Both the position numbers and the translations under genes were made by a program. This document shows, in pieces, positions 1 to 6,979 of a stretch of DNA of 29,231 bases. Each line of letters starts with the position of its first letter. The first letter of the stretch is position 1. This stretch comes from Marisimplicoccus sp965655775 (GTDB lineage: Bacteria; Bacteroidota; Bacteroidia; Flavobacteriales; Flavobacteriaceae): contig CBFHHV010000014.1 in NCBI GenBank assembly GCA_965655775.1, positions 1-29,231 on the forward strand. The letters are read 5' to 3'. The notes below the pieces were generated by a model. That model was not told the DNA's origin and did no database searches. It was given only the letters and a program-made list of their open reading frames with translations.

Positions 1-49
1 AACCAACAATAATTACATCATATTTTTCTTTAGACTTTTTAATTTCCAT
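1..49 (-). CDS. N-terminus of a probable FAD/NAD(P)-binding oxidoreductase (partial)
   Basis: Only the first 16 codons are inside the window; the gene runs off the left edge. From the ATG at 49-47 the peptide reads MEIKKSKEKYDVIIVG. A basic N-terminus followed by YDVIIVG is the usual first beta strand of a Rossmann dinucleotide-binding domain (DVIIVGxGxxG) in FAD-dependent oxidoreductases, and the glycine motif would continue past the edge. An in-frame TAA lies about 18 bases upstream of this ATG, which limits the start. The gene is divergent from cutC. The specific enzyme cannot be named from this fragment. Confidence 0.5.
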   Translation of the reverse strand, partial: MEIKKSKEKYDVIIVG

Positions 50-176
50 AGACAATTCAATTTATTAAAAACAATTATATTTAAATAGAGTTAGCAATAA
101 AAAAATCTTATGTTAAATATCAATATAATTATTTACTAATAAAAATTAAAGACACTGCATTTATACTGCTCAAATT
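50..176. other. Divergent intergenic region upstream of cutC
   Basis: This AT-rich spacer of 127 bases separates the divergent oxidoreductase fragment from cutC. No perfect TAnnTTTG element was found on the plus strand. On the minus strand TATAATTG, about 15 bases after a TTG, is only a weak -7 candidate. No hairpin or open reading frame stands out. Confidence 0.4.
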
Positions 177-842
177 ATGATAATAGAAATATGTACAACA
201 AGCTTAAGTTCAATAATTAATGCTCAGGATGCTGGTGCAAATAGAATAGAGTTATGCGAAAATTACCTTGTTGGAGGGGTTACTCCAAATATTGAATTTT
301 TTGAAAAATCTTTAGAAGTATCAAAAATTCCAATTAATATTTTAATTAGGCCAAGAGGTGGAGATTTTATTTTCAGCAATGTAGAGTTTGATAGAATGTT
401 TGAATCAATTCAAAAATTCAAAAATTATAATATTAGTGGCTTTGTTATTGGATTTTTAGATAATAAAAATCAATTAAACAACACCTTGTTAAGTGAATTT
501 AGAAGTGCGACCGATGGTTATGAATTAACCTTTCATAGGGCTTTTGATTATTTATTTGATCAAAGAGAATCTTTAGAATTATTAATAGAAAATAAATTTG
601 ACAGGATACTTTGCTCAGGGAGTAAGACTGATGCAGAAAAGGGTCTAAAAAATCTTAATTACTTAAATTCTTTAGCCTTAGATAAAATAACAATTATGCC
701 AGGTGGAGGCATCAATACAATGAATTTTAATTTATTCAAAGAATCAGGTTTTCAACAAATCCATCTTTCAGGGATTAATAAAAAGATATCATTAGACTCT
801 GATTACAATATTATTAAGGAAATAATAGAGATGAGTAAGTAA
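177..842 (+). CDS. cutC: CutC family protein (copper homeostasis protein CutC)
   Basis: The 221-residue product matches the CutC family, a TIM-barrel fold. It opens with MIIEICTTSLSSIINAQDAG, followed by a GANRIELCENYLVGGVTPN-type segment, then IRPRGGDFIFS, then FHRAFDY, and near the C-terminus MPGGGINTMN. Order and length are normal for the short bacterial CutC form. The family was linked to copper tolerance in E. coli, but its biochemical activity is still uncertain, so the name is better read as a family label. The ATG at 177 is the natural start because it begins directly with the first beta strand. It is the first gene of a tandem plus-strand group with the aconitase (28-base gap) and the AlkB-like gene. 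Confidence 0.9.
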   Translation: MIIEICTTSLSSIINAQDAGANRIELCENYLVGGVTPNIEFFEKSLEVSKIPINILIRPRGGDFIFSNVEFDRMFESIQKFKNYNISGFVIGFLDNKNQLNNTLLSEFRSATDGYELTFHRAFDYLFDQRESLELLIENKFDRILCSGSKTDAEKGLKNLNYLNSLALDKITIMPGGGINTMNFNLFKESGFQQIHLSGINKKISLDSDYNIIKEIIEMSK

Positions 843-870
843 TAAAATATTATTTTTGAAAAAAAATTTT

Positions 871-3135
871 ATGGCTTTTGATATTGATGTTATAAAGAAT
901 GTTTATTCAAAAATGTCCTCAAAGATTGATAATGCAAGGAAAATTGTTGGTAGACCTTTAACTTACGCTGAAAAAATCCTATACTCTCATCTATGGGATG
1001 AATCATCAAAAACAGTTTTTAAAAGAGGTGAAGACTATGTTGACTTTGGTCCAGACCGTGTTACATGCCAGGACGCTACAGCTCAGATGGCTCTCCTTCA
1101 GTTTATGCAAGCTGGAAAAGATAAAGTAGCTGTTCCAACAACAGTTCATTGTGATCACTTAATTTTAGCTCAGTCTGGTGCGCAGAAAGATTTAAAGAAT
1201 GCTAATAAGGTAAGTTCTGAAGTATTCAACTTTTTAGAATCTGTATCAAGAAAATATGGAATAGGGTTTTGGAAACCAGGTGCAGGAATAATTCATCAAG
1301 TCATTCTAGAAAATTATGCTTTCCCTGGTGGTATGATGATTGGAACAGATTCACACACAGTAAATGCTGGAGGACTTGGAATGGTTGCTATAGGTGTTGG
1401 TGGAGCAGATGCAGTTGATGTAATGGCAGGAATGCCATGGGAGTTAAAATTTCCAAAATTAATCGGTATCAAATTAACAGGTGAGCTTAATGGTTGGGCA
1501 TCTGCCAAGGATGTAATTCTAAAAGTTGCAGGAATATTAACTGTAAAAGGTGGTACAGGGTACATTTTAGAATATTTTGGAGATGGAGCTGAATCACTTT
1601 CATGTACAGGAAAAGGTACAATTTGTAATATGGGTGCTGAGGTTGGAGCGACAACATCAATCTTTGCATATGATAAATCAATGGAAAGGTATTTGAAGTC
1701 TACTGAGAGAGAAGATGTAGTGAAAGCCGCATCAAATATTAAAGATGACTTAAGAGCTGATCAAGAAGTTTATGACAATCCTGAAAAATATTTTGATGAA
1801 ATTATTGAAATTGATTTGAATACTTTAACACCTCATATTAATGGACCATTTACTCCAGATCTTGCAACACCGGTAAATGAAATGAAAAACAAAGCAAAAT
1901 CTGAGGGTTGGCCTACTGATATTAAGTGGGGGCTTATAGGATCATGTACAAATTCATCCTATGAGGATCTTTCTAGAGCAGCATCAATAGCTAAGCAAGC
2001 TTTAGATAAGAACATTAAAATAAAATCTAAACTTGGAATAAATCCTGGTTCCGAACAAGTAAGATATACAGCAGAGAGAGATGGTTTAATTGATTTGTTC
2101 GAAAGACTTGAATCAAAAATTTTTACTAATGCTTGTGGACCGTGTATAGGGCAATGGAATAGAGAAGGAGAGGATAATACTGAGAAGAATTCAATTATAC
2201 ACTCATTTAATAGAAATTTTGCTAAAAGAGCAGATGGTAATCCTAATACTCATGCTTTTGTAACTTCACCTGAAATGGTAATGGCTGTTGCCTTATCAGG
2301 CAATCTTGATTTTAACCCTATTACGGATAACCTAATTTCTGAGAATGGGCACGAAGTAGTATTAGATCCACCAATTGGTGATGAGCTTCCTTCAAATGGT
2401 TTTGATTGCGAAGATAATGGGTATGTTGAACCTCCATTAGATGGTTCAAATATTGAAATAAATATTAATCCAGATTCTAAAAGACTTCAAATACTTGAAG
2501 CTTTTAGTCCATGGGATGGAGAAAATATAACAGAAGCAAAACTCTTAATTAAGGCTCATGGTAAATGTACTACTGATCATATTTCAATGGCTGGTCCTTG
2601 GCTAAGATATAGAGGGCATCTTGATAATATATCAGATAATTGCTTAATTGGTGCAGTTAATCATTTTAATATGAAAACTAATTCTGTTAAAAATCAAGTT
2701 ACAGGAGAATATGGTCCTGTTCCTGAGACTCAAAGATTTTATAAAAAAAATAAAATTGATACTGTAGTTGTTGGAGATCACAATTATGGAGAGGGTTCAT
2801 CAAGGGAGCATGCTGCTATGGAGCCTAGACATCTTGGTATAAAAGCAGTTATTGTAAAATCTTTTGCAAGAATTCATGAGACAAATCTAAAGAAACAGGG
2901 GATGTTAGCCCTAACTTTTGATAATGAAAATGACTATGATAAGATACAAGAAGATGATGTTTTTAATTTTACTGATTTAAAATCATTCTCACCCAATAAA
3001 AGCATTTCACTCGAGATTATTCATTCGAATAATTCTAAAGAAATTATTAAATTGAACCATACTTTTAATTCTCAGCAAATTGAATGGTACAAAAATGGCT
3101 CTGCGTTAAACTTAATTAAAGCAAATAATCTTTGA
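871..3135 (+). CDS. acnA: Aconitate hydratase (mitochondrial-type aconitase)
   Basis: Aconitase interconverts citrate and isocitrate in the TCA cycle, using a [4Fe-4S] cluster in the cytoplasm. The product of about 754 residues is collinear with the mitochondrial-type aconitases common in Bacteroidota. Cluster cysteines are visible in GSCTNSSYEDL (near residue 360) and ACGPCIGQW (near 430). The substrate-binding GTDSHTVNAGGLG lies near 160, and the C-terminal swivel domain carries KCTTDHISMAGPW and GDHNYGEGSSREHAA. A TTG at 856 would add five residues, but the ATG at 871 is preferred because family members begin MAFDI. The TGA stop shares a base with the ATG of the AlkB-like gene (TGATG), which suggests translational coupling. 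Confidence 0.97.
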   Translation: MAFDIDVIKNVYSKMSSKIDNARKIVGRPLTYAEKILYSHLWDESSKTVFKRGEDYVDFGPDRVTCQDATAQMALLQFMQAGKDKVAVPTTVHCDHLILAQSGAQKDLKNANKVSSEVFNFLESVSRKYGIGFWKPGAGIIHQVILENYAFPGGMMIGTDSHTVNAGGLGMVAIGVGGADAVDVMAGMPWELKFPKLIGIKLTGELNGWASAKDVILKVAGILTVKGGTGYILEYFGDGAESLSCTGKGTICNMGAEVGATTSIFAYDKSMERYLKSTEREDVVKAASNIKDDLRADQEVYDNPEKYFDEIIEIDLNTLTPHINGPFTPDLATPVNEMKNKAKSEGWPTDIKWGLIGSCTNSSYEDLSRAASIAKQALDKNIKIKSKLGINPGSEQVRYTAERDGLIDLFERLESKIFTNACGPCIGQWNREGEDNTEKNSIIHSFNRNFAKRADGNPNTHAFVTSPEMVMAVALSGNLDFNPITDNLISENGHEVVLDPPIGDELPSNGFDCEDNGYVEPPLDGSNIEININPDSKRLQILEAFSPWDGENITEAKLLIKAHGKCTTDHISMAGPWLRYRGHLDNISDNCLIGAVNHFNMKTNSVKNQVTGEYGPVPETQRFYKKNKIDTVVVGDHNYGEGSSREHAAMEPRHLGIKAVIVKSFARIHETNLKKQGMLALTFDNENDYDKIQEDDVFNFTDLKSFSPNKSISLEIIHSNNSKEIIKLNHTFNSQQIEWYKNGSALNLIKANNL

Positions 3136-4178
3136 TGAAAGATCTTAAATACTTAATGTCATATTCGATTGCCTTAATGGCTTTCATTGGTATTTCATTA
3201 GGAGGCTTTTATAATTATTTAGCAGTTGTATACACATTTATTTTTATACCCATTCTTGAAATAATTGTAAACAAAAGTGATGAAGAGTATACAGAAGAAG
3301 AAAAGAAAAGTAGATTGCTTGATCCTTTTTTTGACTTACTATTATACTTAAATATTCCAATTGTATTTGGAATTTTCTTTTTTTCTATTGATAAGTTAGC
3401 CTTCACTTCTTCAGTATCAGATATTATCGGAATAATTCTATCAGCTAGTATAGTAATGGCAACTAATGGAATTAATGTTGGTCACGAGCTAGGACATAGA
3501 AAGTCAATTATTGCAAGAACATGTTCAAAACTCTTATATCTTCCTTGTCAGTATATGCATTTCTATATTGAACATAATTTTGGTCACCATATAAATGTTG
3601 CAACTCCTGAGGATCCTGCTACTGCTAGATATAAACAAACCTTATATAGCTTTTGGATAACATCTGTTGTCAGAACTTATGTTAGTGCTTGGGAAATTCA
3701 GCTCAAACTTCTTAAGGTTTCCAAGAGGAACTTCTTCTCTATTAAAAATGATATGGTTTTTTATACACTGTTTCAAACTATATTTTTAGCTTTTGTTTAC
3801 TTTAATTTTGGACTATACCTAACGCTGTTATCTATATTGATGTCTGTTATTTCATTCTTATTCTTAGAAACCATTAATTATGTAGAACATTATGGTTTAC
3901 TAAGAAAAAAAGAACCAAGTGGAAGATACGAGAGAGTTAAGCCACATCATTCTTGGAATTCAAATCATACAATTGGTAGAATTGTACTATATGAATTAAC
4001 TAGGCACAGTGATCATCACTTCAAATCTTCAAAGAAATATCAAGTTTTAGAGTCATTGGACGACTGTCCTCATCTACCGTATGGATATCCAACTTCGATA
4101 TTACTATCTTTTATTCCTCCATTATGGTTTAGTATTATGAATCCTCTAGTAAGAAATCACATGGATTACTCTGACTAA
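3135..4178 (+). CDS. alkB: AlkB-type membrane di-iron hydroxylase (alkane 1-monooxygenase family)
   Basis: This 347-residue integral membrane protein carries the full histidine set of the AlkB branch of the membrane fatty-acid desaturase/hydroxylase superfamily: HELGHRK (residues 117-123), EHNFGHH followed by VATPEDPA (146-162), NYVEHYGLL (248-256), PHHSWNSNH (270-278) and RHSDHH (290-295). The NYxEHYGL and RHSDHH motifs are specific to AlkB rather than acyl-lipid desaturases. Several hydrophobic spans occupy residues 8-45, 65-110 and 205-245. Known members use a di-iron centre and rubredoxin to hydroxylate terminal methyl groups of alkanes or similar chains; no rubredoxin gene lies in the window and the substrate is unknown. 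The start is the ATG in the TGATG overlap with aconitase, not the TTG one codon earlier. Confidence 0.88.
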   Translation: MKDLKYLMSYSIALMAFIGISLGGFYNYLAVVYTFIFIPILEIIVNKSDEEYTEEEKKSRLLDPFFDLLLYLNIPIVFGIFFFSIDKLAFTSSVSDIIGIILSASIVMATNGINVGHELGHRKSIIARTCSKLLYLPCQYMHFYIEHNFGHHINVATPEDPATARYKQTLYSFWITSVVRTYVSAWEIQLKLLKVSKRNFFSIKNDMVFYTLFQTIFLAFVYFNFGLYLTLLSILMSVISFLFLETINYVEHYGLLRKKEPSGRYERVKPHHSWNSNHTIGRIVLYELTRHSDHHFKSSKKYQVLESLDDCPHLPYGYPTSILLSFIPPLWFSIMNPLVRNHMDYSD

Positions 4179-4823
4179 TTAATTGTGATCTACACTACAA
4201 TCATGTAATAAATGTGGAAGATCAGGTTCACTAACTCCATTAATATAATCCTCATACCAACTACAATCAAGATATCTTAGCCCATCAAATTTTTTTTCAA
4301 AAAATCTGTTTTTTGATTCAATAAAACCATTATAAGTACTAGCAAAGGGAGATGATGGGTGCATTATGTCATCTGGGTTTGAACTGTGCCCATATCTTAG
4401 GACATCATGACCGAATTCATGATACATTAAACCTAATTTCTGCCAAATGTTAATATCACTCCAATACCTGAAGGCAATACCAACTCGAACCCTTGAATCA
4501 TCGCATGAAGTTGCAGCATATGCCCCATAATCAAGAACTTCACCTGACGCAAATAATGCATCCGATTCATATTCATAAAAAATATCTACATCTGTATTGA
4601 GTTTATCATAATCTGGCCTTGAGCTCATAGAGCATTTTGCATCAGCAACAAATATGTCCCAAAAGGCATACAAATCATCTGAATCAAAGTTTGGATCAGT
4701 TACCTTACTATAATCTACACAACTAAATAATACTTCTTTTGGTAATTCTTCATAGACTAGTGAATTTTTATCACATCCTAGAAAGAATAAAGAAATTGAA
4801 AAAATTAACTGTCTGTAGGACAT
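4179..4823 (-). CDS. Matrixin-like zinc metalloprotease lipoprotein, copy 2
   Basis: The 214-residue protein begins with a short hydrophobic signal ending in the lipobox FLGC (Cys17), so it is probably a membrane-anchored lipoprotein. A zincin helix, MYHEFGHDVLRYGH, is followed by SSNPDDIMHPSS, which resembles the matrixin layout HExxH...H with a Met-turn. The third histidine is one residue further away than in classical metzincins. It is a tandem paralogue of the gene just upstream, sharing FSCVDYSK/FSCVSYAD, a YxxxF..DxKC segment, the zincin core and a late LRYLDC/IKYISC cysteine. Its start overlaps the upstream gene's stop by 19 bases. Its stop directly abuts the convergent AlkB stop with no spacer. 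Protease activity is inferred from motif only; no named family was recognised. Confidence 0.7.
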   Translation of the reverse strand: MSYRQLIFSISLFFLGCDKNSLVYEELPKEVLFSCVDYSKVTDPNFDSDDLYAFWDIFVADAKCSMSSRPDYDKLNTDVDIFYEYESDALFASGEVLDYGAYAATSCDDSRVRVGIAFRYWSDINIWQKLGLMYHEFGHDVLRYGHSSNPDDIMHPSSPFASTYNGFIESKNRFFEKKFDGLRYLDCSWYEDYINGVSEPDLPHLLHDCSVDHN

Positions 4824-5404
4824 GATATGTATTTGATTCCAGGAAAAGATCTTTTAAACATTCTGTCCTTAGCTCCAATAAAATCATTAATATTTATATC
4901 ACCTCTTGTGCTGGCAGGATACATGATATCTGCAGGATCAATACTGTGTTCATATTTATAAACATCATGCCCAAATTCATGATACATAATCCATAATCTT
5001 TGAAGTAAGTTTTTCTCTGTCCATTCGTTGTATAGAACTCCAACGTTAACAACTTTATCATTACAGTATCCAGCAAAAGTAGAATAAGCAATATGATCTG
5101 GAGTTACACCTGCAGCAATTTGTGCAGCACTTCTATATTCAAAAAATATATTTAATTGAGAATGACTCTCTTCATAATCTGGTCCTCCTCTTGTACACTT
5201 TACATCTGCAGCAAACTTAGTCCAATATTGCATTAAATCATCTTGGTTAGTAGTTTGTGGATCTAGTAGGTCAGCATAGCTAACACAACTGAAAATCTGT
5301 TCAATTTCTTCCTCAATAATTTCAATTTCAGTGTCAGAACTGTCAGACTTGGAACAAGCCATAATAAGGAGTCCAAAAAGAAGGTTTAATATAAACTTTT
5401 TCAT
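4805..5404 (-). CDS. Matrixin-like zinc metalloprotease lipoprotein, copy 1
   Basis: The 199-residue protein has a lipoprotein signal, MKKFILNLLFGLLIMACSKS, with lipobox IMAC (Cys17) and then a Ser/Asp/Glu-rich linker typical of exported Bacteroidota lipoproteins. The core reads IMYHEFGHDVYKYEH, then SIDPADIMYPAS, very like the matrixin zinc site plus Met-turn, with a spacing of HExxHx6H instead of HExxHx5H. Cysteines near residues 40, 70 and 195 match those of its tandem neighbour and could form a disulfide. It starts only 11 bases after the 3' end of tRNA-Met on the same strand, with no promoter between, so it is probably transcribed with the tRNA. The ATG at 5404 is the only start that keeps the signal peptide. 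Confidence 0.7.
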   Translation of the reverse strand: MKKFILNLLFGLLIMACSKSDSSDTEIEIIEEEIEQIFSCVSYADLLDPQTTNQDDLMQYWTKFAADVKCTRGGPDYEESHSQLNIFFEYRSAAQIAAGVTPDHIAYSTFAGYCNDKVVNVGVLYNEWTEKNLLQRLWIMYHEFGHDVYKYEHSIDPADIMYPASTRGDININDFIGAKDRMFKRSFPGIKYISCPTDS

Positions 5405-5415
5405 AATATATTTTG

Positions 5416-5489
5416 TAGCGAGAGGGAGATTTGAACTCCCGACCTCCGGGTTATGAATCCGACGCTCTCACCAACTGAGCTACCTCGCC
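5416..5489 (-). tRNA. tRNA-Met (CAT anticodon)
   Basis: On the minus strand the 74-nt gene folds as a complete cloverleaf. The acceptor stem GGCGAGG pairs with TCTCGCT (G.U pairs at both ends), the D arm contains GCTCAGTTGGTGAGAGC, the anticodon loop is TTCATAA (anticodon at 5453-5455), and the T stem is GGGAG/CTCCC around TTCAAAT. CCA is not encoded. The features fit elongator tRNA-Met; a CAT tRNA modified to read Ile (AUA) is a less likely alternative. A perfect TATATTTG element lies just upstream, and the matrixin-like lipoprotein gene follows 11 bases downstream. Confidence 0.96.
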
Positions 5490-5502
5490 AAATTGAGAAA
5501 TG

Positions 5503-5510
5503 CAAATATA
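5503..5510 (-). promoter_or_regulatory. -7 element (TATATTTG) of the tRNA-Met / lipoprotein unit
   Basis: On the minus strand TATATTTG matches the Bacteroidota -7 consensus TAnnTTTG exactly and ends 13 bases before the mature tRNA 5' end, a fitting distance for a short leader removed by RNase P. No TTG sits at the usual 17-23 base spacing upstream. It is the only good promoter candidate for the tRNA and the two lipoprotein genes behind it. Confidence 0.5.
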
Positions 5511-5591
5511 TAAAACAAATCTCAAGAAATTATTGCTAAAAAATTCTTTATTACCATAAATACTAACTTTTTTTAATATATTGGAAAATAT

Positions 5592-5984
5592 ATGAGTAAG
5601 AAGAAAGAATTTGTAATTGAGTATGATTTTCAGTCATCTCCACAACTTTTGTTTCAGTATTTATCTACTGCTTCTGGGCTTTCTGAATGGTTTTCAGATG
5701 ATGTTAATTATAGAGGTGAGAAGTACACATTTTTTTGGGGAGATTCTGAAGAATATGCTAGAGTTCTATCAAAAAAAATAAATGAAAAAATTAGATTCCA
5801 ATGGATCAATGGAGAAGATGATGAAGAAGATTATTTTTTTGAATTTAAGATTCAAATGGATGAGATTACAAAAGATGTTTCACTTATAATAACTGATTTT
5901 ACTGATGAAGATGAGCTTGATGAGGCCAAACTTCTTTGGGACAGTTTAATATCAGATTTAAAACAAGTTTTAGGATCCACTTAA
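5592..5984 (+). CDS. START-like (SRPBCC / AHSA1-type) domain protein
   Basis: This 130-residue cytoplasmic protein has the helix-grip pattern of START/AHSA1-like domains: an N-terminal strand EFVIEYDFQSSP, then LLFQYLSTASGLSEWFSDDV, where family members place the first helix and a conserved W, then strands including YTFFWG and IRFQW, and a long C-terminal helix, EAKLLWDSLISDLKQVL. It is rich in Asp and Glu. Similar short proteins are widespread in flavobacteria without an assigned function. The TAA stop overlaps the YqgE stop on the other strand within a shared TTAA at 5981-5984, so no separate terminator fits between the two genes. Confidence 0.75.
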   Translation: MSKKKEFVIEYDFQSSPQLLFQYLSTASGLSEWFSDDVNYRGEKYTFFWGDSEEYARVLSKKINEKIRFQWINGEDDEEDYFFEFKIQMDEITKDVSLIITDFTDEDELDEAKLLWDSLISDLKQVLGST

Positions 5985-6520
5985 TTTAAGGTTATATCAT
6001 CAGGAGAATTTGACCATAATTTGTATTTATGTCCAAATTGTTTAATTATATTGTTCCAACTATTTTTTTCTATATAACTAAATATTTCCTCTACTTTTTT
6101 TTCAGTTATAATCCAACTATCATTAGCAATTTCATCATCTAATTGTCCTAAGTCCCAGCCTGAATACCCTTGGAATAAAATAAAATCATCCATTTTTATT
6201 ATTCCTTTCTCAACCTGATTAATAAGAAAATCTAGATTATTTCCCCAGAATAGATTATCATAGATATTAATAATTTCTGTGTAATTTTTTTTACTTCTTA
6301 GCAAGTAAAAGTGTTCAGATGATACGGGTCCACCATAATATAAATCTATTTTAATTTTTTCAGAAGATTCAACTTCTTTAATCATAAAAAGATCCGAGGG
6401 TCTGTTTAATATAAAGCCAGTAATACCCTCATCAGTCTGATCAACAATTAGTATGATTGATTTATAGAAAATCATATCTGTCAAGAGGCTAGGTGAGGAA
6501 ATAAGTATTTTACCTTTCAT
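5981..6520 (-). CDS. YqgE/AlgH family protein
   Basis: The product matches the YqgE/AlgH (DUF179) family: KGKILISSPSL near the N-terminus, then IILIVDQTDEGITGFILNRP, a YYGGPVSSEHFYLLR segment and FQGYSGWDLGQLDDEI near the C-terminus. The function is unproven; the family was first named as a Pseudomonas alginate regulator. The reading frame stays open up to an ATG at 6562, but those 14 extra codons are the HU terminator hairpin translated (KELPSEALFF). The ATG at 6520, giving MKGKILISSP and 179 residues, is therefore chosen. Gene order with HU and Fmt on the same strand fits flavobacterial genomes. Confidence 0.9.
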   Translation of the reverse strand: MKGKILISSPSLLTDMIFYKSIILIVDQTDEGITGFILNRPSDLFMIKEVESSEKIKIDLYYGGPVSSEHFYLLRSKKNYTEIINIYDNLFWGNNLDFLINQVEKGIIKMDDFILFQGYSGWDLGQLDDEIANDSWIITEKKVEEIFSYIEKNSWNNIIKQFGHKYKLWSNSPDDITLN

Positions 6521-6523
6521 AAT

Positions 6524-6550
6524 AAAAAAAAGAGCTTCACTAGGAAGCTC
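6524..6550 (-). terminator. Intrinsic terminator after the HU gene
   Basis: On the minus strand a perfect 7-bp stem, GAGCTTC (6550-6544) with GAAGCTC (6538-6532), closes a 5-base loop and is followed by eight Ts. It lies 33 bases after the HU stop codon. The YqgE ATG lies only 11 bases beyond the stem, so YqgE expression must depend on read-through or on a start at the end of the terminator. Confidence 0.88.
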
Positions 6551-6583
6551 CTTTTTAGACATTTTTTAAATGAAATTTAAAAC

Positions 6584-6856
6584 TTAGTTTACTGTACTTG
6601 AAAGTTCAGCTCCAGCTTTAAATTTAACAACTTTTTTTGCAGGGATTTTGATAGTTGCTCCAGTTTGAGGATTTCTACCATCTCTTGCAGCTCTTTGAGA
6701 AACTGACCAAGATCCAAATCCAACTAGTGAAACTCTTCCACCACCTTTTAAAGTTGAACTAACACTCCCTAGAAATGATTCTAGAGCCATTTTCGCTGAT
6801 GCTTTAGAAATGCCAGCAGATCCTGCCATTGCATCAATTAATTCTGATTTGTTCAT
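6584..6856 (-). CDS. hup: HU-family DNA-binding protein
   Basis: The 90-residue protein is a standard HU/IHF-type nucleoid protein. It has the N-terminal helix MNKSELIDAMAGSAGIS, the dimer core ALESFLGSVSSTLKGGGRVSLVGFGSWSV, and the DNA-binding arm RAARDGRNPQTGATIKIPA (about residues 56-73) with the conserved RNPQTG turn that intercalates the proline. It packs and bends DNA as a homodimer. It has its own perfect TTG-N18-TATTTTTG promoter and a strong intrinsic terminator, so it is probably an independent, highly expressed transcript. Confidence 0.97.
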   Translation of the reverse strand: MNKSELIDAMAGSAGISKASAKMALESFLGSVSSTLKGGGRVSLVGFGSWSVSQRAARDGRNPQTGATIKIPAKKVVKFKAGAELSSTVN

Positions 6857-6879
6857 ATCACTTAATTTTAATGTTTAAA

Positions 6880-6908
6880 CAAAAATATGTGATATTATGT
6901 AAGTCCAA
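6880..6908 (-). promoter_or_regulatory. Promoter of the HU gene (TTG-N18-TATTTTTG)
   Basis: On the minus strand TTG (6908-6906) and TATTTTTG (6887-6880) are separated by 18 bases, matching the Bacteroidota sigma-A consensus TTG-N17-23-TAnnTTTG in both boxes. Transcription would begin near 6873-6876, leaving a leader of roughly 18 bases before the HU ATG. This is the best promoter in the window. Confidence 0.8.
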
Positions 6909-6979
6909 TGAAATTAGGGGGTAAATGTAGAATTTTGTTAATAAATAGGGGTGTTTTGTTGATAATCCTCTTAATTTAA

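Noticed and set aside
856..870. TTG start of aconitase five codons upstream
   Set aside because: An ATG at 871 gives the family N-terminus MAFDI and a normal spacer.
1314..1681. Minus-strand open frames inside the aconitase gene
   Set aside because: They are antisense shadows of a well-conserved gene, have no recognisable domain and no promoter.
4176..4181. TAATTA at the AlkB/lipoprotein junction as a terminator or operator
   Set aside because: It is simply the two convergent stop codons back to back; there is no stem long enough for a terminator.
5416..5489. tRNA-Met as an integration site for the lipoprotein pair
   Set aside because: No integrase, no partial repeat of the tRNA 3' end and no compositional break was seen around 4179-5404.
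6521..6562. Extra 14-residue N-terminus of YqgE
   Set aside because: It is the terminator hairpin of HU read as codons and is absent from the family pattern.
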